NCBI GenBank assembly: GCA_002483745.1
Contig: DLIM01000016.1
Coordinates: 1,429 to 11,077, forward strand
Length of the DNA stretch: 9,649 bases
Origin: Caryophanales bacterium UBA7642
GTDB taxonomy: Bacteria; Bacillota_I; Bacilli_A; RFN20; CAG-288
Reading direction: 5' to 3'
Of the stretch, positions 1-6,340 are shown one piece after another. A program made the position numbers and the translations under genes. The stretch's first letter is position 1, and every line of letters starts with the position of its first letter. The notes beneath the pieces were generated by a model, which saw only the letters and a list, made by a program, of their open reading frames with translations, was not told where the DNA came from and searched no databases.

Positions 1-77
1 GTACCTTCACTTAAGATCTTATCAATATCAGTAAGACGGGTTTTCATCGCCTTAAGTCTTTCAATCATGTAATCCAT
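1..77 (-). CDS. prfA: Peptide chain release factor 1, N-terminal fragment (probable)
   Basis: The gene starts at 77 and runs off the left edge, so only about 25 codons are visible. The translation begins MDYMIERLKAMKTRLTDID and continues KILSEGT. The pattern of a start Met followed by a heptad-like 'ERL.AM..R..DIDKILS' matches the opening helix of bacterial RF1 (prfA), which recognises UAA and UAG stop codons on the ribosome. A ribosome binding site AAAGGAG lies at 88-94, 10 nt before the ATG at 77. A second in-frame ATG at 68 would be 19 nt away, so 77 is preferred. A promoter of its own is proposed at 213-243. The GGQ loop and anticodon-like motif are outside the window, so identification rests on the N-terminal helix only. 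RF2 or another coiled-coil N-terminus is possible. Confidence 0.6.
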   Translation of the reverse strand, partial: MDYMIERLKAMKTRLTDIDKILSEG

Positions 78-87
78 AGTTAGTTTT

Positions 88-94
88 CTCCTTT
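88..94 (-). promoter_or_regulatory. Ribosome binding site of the probable prfA gene
   Basis: On the minus strand this reads AAAGGAG, a near-perfect Shine-Dalgarno sequence 10 nt upstream of the ATG at 77. It is what supports a real gene start at the edge of the window. Confidence 0.75.
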
Positions 95-212
95 AATTAA
101 TTAGATTTTTAGACAGCAAAAAAGCAAGCCCCGCTAGAGAAAACTAAGGACAAAACAGCAATTGATAGTTAAAAATGAGTTATTCTGTTTCTTCATACTG
201 ATAGATTTTAGC

Positions 213-243
213 ATAATACCATTAATCTTATATAGAACTTCAA
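213..243 (-). promoter_or_regulatory. Probable sigma-A promoter of the left-edge gene (prfA)
   Basis: On the minus strand the -10 region TATTAT (213-218) is preceded by TGG (219-221), an extended -10. TTGAAG (238-243) is a possible -35 at a slightly long spacing of 19 bp. The start site would fall near 206, giving a leader of about 130 nt before the ATG at 77. The -35 overlaps the sequence just after the tadA stop codon. No riboswitch or convincing terminator was recognised in the leader. Confidence 0.45.
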
Positions 244-252
244 AGAAAGAAA

Positions 253-693
253 CTACTTCTTTCTGATTTCCTTAAAGCACTGATTCATTAAACTATTGAA
301 TCTTTCATCTTGGATTCTATTTACTTTTAAGACATCATCCACAAAGACATGATAGTGAGATAAAGCACCTTTATCGGGATCATCCTGAACATAGTAGAGT
401 TCTTTAACTCCAGCTTTTAAGATAGCCCCCATACACATAAGACAGGGTTCTAAAGAGACGACCATAATACTATCTTTTAAATACTTAGACTTGTTGGCAG
501 ATAAAGCCTTATTAAGGCAGTTTATCTCAGCATGAGAAAAAGGATTACTTTCTCTTTCTACATGATTAATGGAAAAGAAAGATTCTTTTCCATTAACTAG
601 GCAACAGGAAACTGGTATCTCTTTAATGGAAGAGGCATAGGAAGAGATAGTGTACATCTTATCTAAGATTTTTTTAAGTTCTTCTTTAGTCAT
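253..693 (-). CDS. tadA: tRNA-specific adenosine deaminase-like protein (TadA family)
   Basis: The 146-residue product is a zinc-dependent deaminase of the CDA/TadA superfamily. TadA converts the wobble adenosine of tRNA-Arg(ACG) to inosine. Visible motifs are HAE at residues 54-56 (zinc ligand His54, catalytic Glu56) and PCLMC at 83-87 (zinc ligands Cys84 and Cys87), followed by the TadA-like 'DPDKGAL' at 105-111 and 'NRI' near 125. Length fits TadA (about 150-165 aa). The start is set at ATG 693 (MTKEELKK). The frame stays open further upstream, but there it reads through the SRP RNA gene, so a longer protein is not credible. There is no Shine-Dalgarno before 693: the leader is the U-tract of the SRP RNA. 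The substrate-pocket segment reads PVSCCLV where TadA usually has PVGAV, so the sequence is diverged. Another nucleoside or nucleotide deaminase of the family is the main alternative. Confidence 0.8.
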   Translation of the reverse strand: MTKEELKKILDKMYTISSYASSIKEIPVSCCLVNGKESFFSINHVERESNPFSHAEINCLNKALSANKSKYLKDSIMVVSLEPCLMCMGAILKAGVKELYYVQDDPDKGALSHYHVFVDDVLKVNRIQDERFNSLMNQCFKEIRKK

Positions 694-710
694 GCTTTTT
701 AAATAAAAAA

Positions 711-790
<80 letters not shown>

Positions 791-794
791 TTAT

Positions 795-823
795 ATTGTA
801 TTATCAAAGATTTATTTTTTCAA
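795..823 (-). promoter_or_regulatory. Sigma-A promoter of ffs
   Basis: On the minus strand TTGAAA (818-823) and TACAAT (795-800) are separated by exactly 17 bp. The expected start site at about 788-790 coincides with the first base of the closing stem of the SRP RNA, which supports both calls. Confidence 0.8.
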
Positions 824-913
824 TGCTAATCAGGTATTTGTCTTCTTATTGAGGAACAAAAGGAATGACTAAATAGAAGAAAATTATGATTAGAAAGAAG
901 TAAAAGAACTTTT

Positions 914-956
914 AAAAAAGTAACCTACATTTCAAGTCGTGCTAGCAGGTTACTTT
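914..956 (-). terminator. Intrinsic terminator of the HipA-like gene, built from repeat copy 1
   Basis: The arms at 917-928 and 945-956 form a 12-position stem around a 16-nt loop. In minus-strand RNA every position pairs, one as a G-U wobble. The stem is followed by a run of six U (complement of 914-919, partly within the stem). The TAA stop codon of the HipA-like gene (950-952) lies inside the 5' arm, so the terminator begins before the gene ends. Confidence 0.75.
920..954 (+). repeat. Flanking repeat, copy 1 (35 bp, inverted-repeat structure)
   Basis: This 35-bp block recurs in the same orientation at 2265-2299 with one mismatch (C946 versus T2291). It starts GTAACCTAC, has the loop ATTTCAAGTCGTGCTA, and ends GCAGGTTACT. 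Identity includes the loop, which need not be conserved for a simple terminator hairpin. It overlaps the stop codon of the HipA-like gene. Confidence 0.9.
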
Positions 957-2245
957 AATGACATCAAGACTTCATATCCATTCATTAGGAACTGATGGAT
1001 GAATTCATTATTGGTTTTTAGAGGACAATTATTAAGACAGTCTGAGATGATGCTGTCTGTTAGTAAGGGGAAAGACATATCTGAATAGTACCGCTTAGCT
1101 GTTTTATTTTTCTTTAATAGTTCCTTAAAGAAAGAAATTAATCCATCCTTTTTTCGGTCTTTGTTTGGAAATCCATTTGAAATTAAGGCAATGTTATTAT
1201 CAAAATTAGGAGCTAATGATTCAATTTTTCCAGTCTCTTTATTTCTCATTAATCCATAATTCTCATTGTGTCTATCCTGATTAAAAACTAGACTATCAAA
1301 CCAAATTAATTTTAGATAGTCTTTAGCAATATCTTCTGAGATATTATCTAAAACATTAAAGACATCATTGTAGTCTTCATTTTCATCCATTAATGAACTC
1401 ATTGGTTCAAAATTTTCTTTATCAGCAAAATTCTTAGTTTTTATATATGATCCATCTAGTTCATAGATTGCCATATTAAAACCAAGAGTCTTACCTAGTA
1501 GATATATGAAGATTTCAGAGAATCTTTGATTTTCGTTTTCATTCTTGTACATCCACCAAGAGCCATTGATTAATTTCCAGCACTTCTCATAGCTGCCGAT
1601 GTTAGTTAATTCTGGTGAAAGGATTCTTCTTGCTTTAAGATTAGAAAAATTACCAGTTAAAGCTAAATCTGAAAAATAATCGTTATTAAAGAGAATATCG
1701 CTATATTTCAAAGAAGAAAACTTAGCTTTAAACCAATAATTATCGGTGATAGTAGCACCATGTGCTTCTAAAGAAGTATTGAGATCAGAAGTATTTCTGA
1801 TTCCTAGGGCTTTTTTAAGAAGCCTAGAATTAGCTCGGTGTGAATCGATAGCTCTTCTTTCTAACCAAGTCCTGACATCATTGGTTCTTACAATATATAG
1901 AGGTGCAAATTCTTTATTGATGAAAGTAATCTTGCCATTCTCAAAGGTGGCAACCTTTTTATTACCAGCCATGACACTGCCAGTTAAGCTTAGATGGTTC
2001 TTTGATAATTCAGGTGCAGGAGTAAGTATAGAAATATATTGTCTAATCTTTTCTTCTAATTCTTTGAACTTTTTAATTTGCTCTTGATATAAAGGAACAT
2101 CTTTAGCAGGTATGTATTTTGATTTAATCTTATTATCTTCACGCCACTGCAAATAATATCGTTTCTTCTTATTGATTGTTTTAATGGAAATATATCCTTT
2201 GGGGTATTTTTCTATTTCTTTTTCATAATCATTTAATGACTTCAT
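950..2245 (-). CDS. HipA-like serine/threonine kinase domain protein with N-terminal accessory domain
   Basis: This 431-residue protein has a HipA-type kinase core. The catalytic loop is NQDRHNEN at 322-329 (Asp324, with Asn329 as the metal ligand), and the metal-binding motif is NFDNN at 347-351 (Asp349). Lys234 in 'WMYKN' is the likely ATP-binding lysine. HipA toxins phosphorylate aminoacyl-tRNA synthetases and induce dormancy; the target here is unknown. Residues 1-70, rich in Lys and Tyr, contain 'PKGYISIKTI' and 'YYLQWRED', a small domain I associate with DUF6788-like proteins of Bacillota, then a helical Lys/Glu segment. Residues 90-210 ('VATFENGKITFIN', 'RAIDSHRANSRLLKKAL', 'ATITDNYW') match the middle region of clostridial HipA-domain proteins. 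No hipB/XRE antitoxin gene is adjacent. No Shine-Dalgarno precedes ATG 2245; the promoter lies so close that the mRNA is probably leaderless. Two 35-bp repeats flank the gene. Kinase family assignment is firm; toxin function is inference. Confidence 0.82.
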   Translation of the reverse strand: MKSLNDYEKEIEKYPKGYISIKTINKKKRYYLQWREDNKIKSKYIPAKDVPLYQEQIKKFKELEEKIRQYISILTPAPELSKNHLSLTGSVMAGNKKVATFENGKITFINKEFAPLYIVRTNDVRTWLERRAIDSHRANSRLLKKALGIRNTSDLNTSLEAHGATITDNYWFKAKFSSLKYSDILFNNDYFSDLALTGNFSNLKARRILSPELTNIGSYEKCWKLINGSWWMYKNENENQRFSEIFIYLLGKTLGFNMAIYELDGSYIKTKNFADKENFEPMSSLMDENEDYNDVFNVLDNISEDIAKDYLKLIWFDSLVFNQDRHNENYGLMRNKETGKIESLAPNFDNNIALISNGFPNKDRKKDGLISFFKELLKKNKTAKRYYSDMSFPLLTDSIISDCLNNCPLKTNNEFIHQFLMNGYEVLMSLK

Positions 2246-2251
2246 ATAGAA

Positions 2252-2280
2252 ATTATAGAATATTGTAACCTACATTTCAA
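2252..2280 (-). promoter_or_regulatory. Near-consensus promoter of the HipA-like gene, leaderless
   Basis: On the minus strand TTGAAA (2275-2280) and TATAAT (2252-2257) are separated by 17 bp. Only six bases (TTCTAT) lie between the -10 box and the ATG at 2245, so the predicted start site is the A of the ATG or two bases before it. The -35 lies in the loop of repeat copy 2 and one repeat arm lies in the spacer, so a protein bound to the repeat would cover the promoter. Confidence 0.75.
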
Positions 2281-2299
2281 GTCGTGCTAGTAGGTTACT
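2265..2299 (+). repeat. Flanking repeat, copy 2 (35 bp, perfect 9-bp inverted repeat)
   Basis: This is the same 35-bp block as 920-954. Here the arms GTAACCTAC (2265-2273) and GTAGGTTAC (2290-2298) are perfectly complementary around a 16-nt loop. In minus-strand RNA this hairpin is not followed by a U-tract, unlike copy 1. It contains the -35 box of the HipA-like gene. Confidence 0.9.
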
Positions 2300-2310
2300 G
2301 TAGTGAATCA

Positions 2311-2346
2311 GATGCTAAAAAATAATATTTAAAAAATTCTAACATC
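2311..2346 (-). other. AT-rich hairpin overlapping the stop codon of the second ABC gene
   Basis: Arms GATGTTA and TAGCATC (minus strand) pair over 7 positions, one a G-U wobble, around a long U- and A-rich loop. No U-tract follows, so it is at best a weak terminator. No other terminator of the ABC operon is visible between 2345 and repeat copy 2. Confidence 0.3.
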
Positions 2347-4276
2347 AGGATAATTCTTTGATTTGTTTCTGTATTGATGTTTTAAATAGATGTTTATTTG
2401 CTAAGAGCAAAAGCAGTACTTCAACAGCAAAAGAAATTATAACGATAAGGTAAAGATACCAAGCAGTATTTAGAAAACTTATTTTATTAGTGAATAAAAG
2501 AATTGAATTAAATTTCTGATTTAGAAAAATACAGAATATTGATGATAATAAGGCAAAAGCTATAAGCTGGAAACCAGCTCCAAATAATATGTATTTCTTA
2601 AAATAGCGAGATAAACTCTTTCTGTTACCATTGATGGCTCTATATAAAACAACCTTACCTTTTAAAACTGAATAGAAGGTTATAGTAAAAGCAAGACTAG
2701 CTATAAAAGATAAAACCAATAAAAGATAACTGGTTTTTGTATATTTTGGCCCTGATTCTATTAGGCTTAAATATGGATAAGTTTCATTATCATTAACTAA
2801 ATAAGGATTTTGGCTGAAAATATCTTGGATTTTTAAATTGGAAGATTGCATAAATGCCTTGGCTTTTTCTTTTTCTTTTTCAGTTGACAAAAAGGCCATT
2901 TGCTCTGTGCTATTATCGGAGTAAGAGAAAGCAGTTGAACAGCCATAATCTAGAATAGAGAAGGTTTTAAGAGGATCTGTGAAATAGTTATTCAAATATT
3001 CTTTTTTCTTGGTTTCATTAGAAATGATAGAAGAAAGATAGGTTTTAGCAGTTGTATTTGAGCTTTCAATATCATCATATACACCTATTATTTGATATTG
3101 CTTTTCAGTAGAGTAAATATGGTAATTCCAACAAATACTTAAAGTCGATAAGGAGAATTCATTATCGCTAATGTCATATACAGATAGCAAACGTTGATAT
3201 CTTGATTTTGGAATCATTATTTCACTATTGGTCGCTGGAGTTCTTCCAATTACCGGAGGAGGAAATAAAGATAAATCATCGTCCTTGTTTAGGTAAACGG
3301 TAGAAAGAATAGTATCAGATTTGTCATTTCCGCTGACTAAATTATGATTATCAAAATCCAAATAAAATCTATCATTGCTATCAGGAAGAAACCCTGTTCC
3401 TAATGATGAGTCATTTATTAAGTATGGATAATTGTTAAAAAGATAATCGAGATTAAAAGATGAATCTGAAGCACATTTAGAATAGGTTGTGAATAAAAGT
3501 GAAAAAGAAGAAATTAAAGCAAAGAACAGCGATAGAAAAGGAACAAAAATAGAAGCTAGCGTCTTAGAGAAGGTTTTATTTACAAGTCTTTCATCTTTAT
3601 TCTTATAAATGGTATCTTCGCTTTCATCATTTGATTTATTGATATCAAAGTTGGTAATTATATTCTTATCTTTAATTGTGATAGTTTTACAATTACTGAA
3701 GAATTGAATATCTTCTTTCTTATGTGTAGCTAAAAGAACGATGGCTTTTTTTGAATATTCTTTTAATAAATCGTCTATTTTATTGGAACTTTCAATATCC
3801 AATCCTGCTGTGATTTCATCAGCTAAAACTATTGTTGGGTCTTTGAGCAAAGCCCTGACTAAGCAGACTCGCGCTTTTTCACCTTCACTAAGAGATTTGA
3901 TTTCTTCATTGGCAAGATTTTCAATGCCTAATGAATTTAATAATGATATAGCTTTTTCTTTATTTTTAGATTGATATGGTAAAAGAATATTTTGAATAAC
4001 TGAATATTCTTCAAATAGTATGGAGGACTGGTTTAGATAAACAATTGAATTATCAGAAAAGTTAATCTTTTCTTTTTCTGTCATCTTTCTAGAAGAATAA
4101 GATAGTTGTCCTTGAAAGTCTTCATCTAATCCGCCAATTATTTGAAGAAGAGTTGATTTGCCGCATCCATTAGGTCCTAATAATAAAACCATCCCTTTAT
4201 TAGGAAGAGACAAAGAAGCATTTTGAAAAATTACTTTATCAGTAAATGACTTATTAATATTGGTTAATTCAATCAT
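2345..4276 (-). CDS. ABC transporter ATP-binding/permease fusion, MacB-like topology (subunit B)
   Basis: This is a 643-residue half-transporter. The N-terminal ATPase domain (about 1-210) has Walker A GPNGCGKST at 34-42, Q-loop Gln83, signature LSEGE at 129-133, Walker B VLADE at 150-154 (catalytic Glu154), D-loop AGLD at 157-160 and switch His185. The permease half has one membrane segment (about 241-264), an extracellular domain of about 250 residues rich in Ser, Asp, Asn and Tyr, then three membrane segments (about 517-540, 562-586, 605-626). This 1+3 arrangement is that of MacB/FtsX-type (type VII) ABC systems, which move substrates from the outer face of the membrane or transmit force rather than pump through a pore. 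The signature has Glu where Gly is usual (LSEGE). The start is ATG 4276 rather than the in-frame TTG at 4297: a TAGGAG Shine-Dalgarno sits 8 nt before the ATG, inside the end of the preceding gene, and the two genes overlap by 8 bp. It probably forms a heterodimer with the preceding protein. Confidence 0.85.
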   Translation of the reverse strand: MIELTNINKSFTDKVIFQNASLSLPNKGMVLLLGPNGCGKSTLLQIIGGLDEDFQGQLSYSSRKMTEKEKINFSDNSIVYLNQSSILFEEYSVIQNILLPYQSKNKEKAISLLNSLGIENLANEEIKSLSEGEKARVCLVRALLKDPTIVLADEITAGLDIESSNKIDDLLKEYSKKAIVLLATHKKEDIQFFSNCKTITIKDKNIITNFDINKSNDESEDTIYKNKDERLVNKTFSKTLASIFVPFLSLFFALISSFSLLFTTYSKCASDSSFNLDYLFNNYPYLINDSSLGTGFLPDSNDRFYLDFDNHNLVSGNDKSDTILSTVYLNKDDDLSLFPPPVIGRTPATNSEIMIPKSRYQRLLSVYDISDNEFSLSTLSICWNYHIYSTEKQYQIIGVYDDIESSNTTAKTYLSSIISNETKKKEYLNNYFTDPLKTFSILDYGCSTAFSYSDNSTEQMAFLSTEKEKEKAKAFMQSSNLKIQDIFSQNPYLVNDNETYPYLSLIESGPKYTKTSYLLLVLSFIASLAFTITFYSVLKGKVVLYRAINGNRKSLSRYFKKYILFGAGFQLIAFALLSSIFCIFLNQKFNSILLFTNKISFLNTAWYLYLIVIISFAVEVLLLLLANKHLFKTSIQKQIKELS

Positions 4277-6335
4277 TCTTTTTACTCCTAAAAGCAATCA
4301 GCAAACTGTAAATTGCAACAATCACTAGAATTAAGAGAAACCAGAAGGAGAATGAAGAACAGGTATAAGTAGCCGTATTAAAAGATGAGTAATATTTGGA
4401 AATGAAAGAACTGTTTATTATTTGGTCCATACTTTGAAGGCTTCCAGTTGGTAATGATTCATTCAGATAAATATAATCAGCCCATTTTAGCCCTGGAAGA
4501 TAAACTAATAAGCCTATGGTTATTTGGAGTAGGAAATATCCAATTGAAAAAGGACAAAAGATTCTAAACACCGATAACTGATTGCTTTTTTTAAGAAGAT
4601 CTTTGATTTCTTTTGATACTTTCTTTTCACTTTGAGGTTGTAAGATAATAAATATTATTGAAAGAATAAAGCAAAAAGTAAAAGCTATTCCCAGCATAAG
4701 AAAATATGTTCTTCTTTGAACATCTTTACCCTGACTGATAGGAGTATAAGGAACAAAGAAGTTATCAGAATCTAACAATTTTTCTTTATTGAAGAAAACC
4801 AAATTATAGGTAATGGTGTTAGTATTTGTTAAGAATAGGTAGTTTAGAAGTAAACCTTTTGAAATATGATATTGCCCATCATCAGAGGCAATGGTATCAA
4901 ATCCATAATCATTATCGAGATATAGTGAATCAAAATAAGAGATTCTTTTAATTTTACTATCAATAACTTTTAGATAGCAACTATCATTGTCATCTAGGAT
5001 AAAAGAAACAGCACTATCATCTTTGTTATCAGTGCTTTTTAATGAAAGATAATAAGTACCGGATATATTAGTTCCTATAAAATTAAGCCACGATAATTCA
5101 GAGCTTAAGGGATGATTTGTAGAATCTTGAAGAGCATTTAGTCCACCATAAGTTAATAATTCATTTACCGCCGAAGAAGAAATAAAAAAGAGGTTTGTAT
5201 TAGAATCTTGGTAAGCATCCTGAAGGACTGGTGGTAAATTCTTTATCTCACTTTCATATTCTTCTTTATCAGAAATAGTATATGGTAAACAATCAACAAT
5301 ACTGTTGGTGTTATCAAATACAGAAATACCATCGCTAGTTTTATTTAAAGGAAGATTACTAAAAGATTTAATTCCTACTATTTCTTTTTTGACTTCAGGT
5401 ACGGATACAAAAAGAAGACTTTTATCATTTGATGATAAGCAAATTTGATAAGAGCTATCTTTATCATTGATTTTTTGGAGCAGAGCAAAATTAGAGAAAG
5501 GATAAAAAGTTGGGTAACAAGCGACTTTTTCATAGGACTCGGAATTAATGATCCCAGAATATTTAATATCCTTATTACCTAAGGGCATGAAAGCTAAAGC
5601 TAAAGAAAAGAAAACAACAGAAAAGATACTAAAAATAGCACGAAGAGAATAGAAAAGCCTGCTAGAATTCCAAAGACCTTTTAAAAGTATTCTTTTATTG
5701 ATTTTAGATTTCTTTAATGATTTTTCTTTGACTTTATTAGGATTAGATTCTAATTTTTGTGTCTTACTGCTTAAATCAATAACATTGGTATTAGGAAGAT
5801 TTAGGAGACCTTCCTGATTATTGGTTATAATGATTCCTTTGGTTTTACTTTCATTATTTAACCAATCAATAAGATTATTAACACTACTAATATCAAGACT
5901 TTTAAAAGGCTCATCCAAAATATAGAAAGATACGTCTTTAAATAAGACAAATATTAGCTCGGCTTTTTTGAATTCACCACCACTAAGAAAACAAACTTTT
6001 TTAGTAAACGAATTAAAATCGAGGATATAAGCTAATTCTTTAACTCTTGAAGAACTAAGAGCTTCTTTCCCATAAAAGCAAAGCAGGTTTTCATTTAAAC
6101 TCAGATCTGAAATTAAATTGGCATGTCGTTGAGATAAATAGGAAAAACTTTCACCTTCCTCAATTAATATTTCTCCACTATCAGGTTTGCTGTTCTTAGT
6201 CAAAATCTCTAGTAAAGTACTTTTACCCGATCCGGATTTTCCTTTTATTAGATAAAATCCTTTTCCAAATTGACCATTTAGATTATTAAAAAGGCAATTT
6301 TGATTATACGATTTAGAAACATTTATTATTTTCAT
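4269..6335 (-). CDS. ABC transporter ATP-binding/permease fusion, MacB-like topology (subunit A)
   Basis: This 688-residue protein has the same architecture as its downstream neighbour. The ATPase domain has Walker A GKSGSGKST at 32-40, Q-loop Gln69, signature LSGGE at 117-121, and Walker B YILDEP at 138-143 with catalytic Glu142. The switch position reads ITNN, so Asn172 replaces the usual His. A Lys-rich linker (about 191-215) leads to membrane segment 1 (about 229-252). An extracellular domain of about 290 residues follows, then segments at about 544-565, 590-613 and 662-682. The start at 6335 is 5 bp after the stop of the secreted-protein gene, and no Shine-Dalgarno is visible (AATATTTAATTAAG precedes the ATG), so translation is probably coupled to the upstream gene. 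The family's known roles are export of peptides, lipoproteins or drugs, and peptide sensing. The substrate is not determined here, but the cotranscribed secreted protein is the obvious candidate partner. No MacA-like adaptor is present. Confidence 0.85.
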   Translation of the reverse strand: MKIINVSKSYNQNCLFNNLNGQFGKGFYLIKGKSGSGKSTLLEILTKNSKPDSGEILIEEGESFSYLSQRHANLISDLSLNENLLCFYGKEALSSSRVKELAYILDFNSFTKKVCFLSGGEFKKAELIFVLFKDVSFYILDEPFKSLDISSVNNLIDWLNNESKTKGIIITNNQEGLLNLPNTNVIDLSSKTQKLESNPNKVKEKSLKKSKINKRILLKGLWNSSRLFYSLRAIFSIFSVVFFSLALAFMPLGNKDIKYSGIINSESYEKVACYPTFYPFSNFALLQKINDKDSSYQICLSSNDKSLLFVSVPEVKKEIVGIKSFSNLPLNKTSDGISVFDNTNSIVDCLPYTISDKEEYESEIKNLPPVLQDAYQDSNTNLFFISSSAVNELLTYGGLNALQDSTNHPLSSELSWLNFIGTNISGTYYLSLKSTDNKDDSAVSFILDDNDSCYLKVIDSKIKRISYFDSLYLDNDYGFDTIASDDGQYHISKGLLLNYLFLTNTNTITYNLVFFNKEKLLDSDNFFVPYTPISQGKDVQRRTYFLMLGIAFTFCFILSIIFIILQPQSEKKVSKEIKDLLKKSNQLSVFRIFCPFSIGYFLLQITIGLLVYLPGLKWADYIYLNESLPTGSLQSMDQIINSSFISKYYSSFNTATYTCSSFSFWFLLILVIVAIYSLLIAFRSKKND

Positions 6336-6340
6336 CTTAA

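Noticed and set aside
244..264. Possible tadA terminator (AGAAAGAA / TTCTTTCT around the stop codon)
   Set aside because: The stem is AT-rich, only 8 bp, and followed by just three U, so it is not convincing.
1746..2087. Plus-strand open frame inside the HipA-like gene
   Set aside because: It is a shadow of a well-supported minus-strand gene, with no ribosome binding site or recognisable domain.
920..2299. Flanking repeats as integron attC sites
   Set aside because: They have inverted-repeat structure but no GTTRRRY/RYYYAAC boxes in attC arrangement and no integrase gene nearby.
920..2299. CRISPR array or insertion sequence ends
   Set aside because: There are only two copies 1.3 kb apart, in direct orientation, with a kinase rather than a transposase between them.
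3741..3974. Plus-strand open frame inside the second ABC gene
   Set aside because: It lies antisense to the conserved Walker B and signature region and is a shadow.
4277..4297. TTG start at 4297 for the second ABC gene
   Set aside because: It would add seven residues encoded by the sequence that forms the TAGGAG ribosome binding site of ATG 4276, and MIELTNI is the normal start of such ATPase domains.
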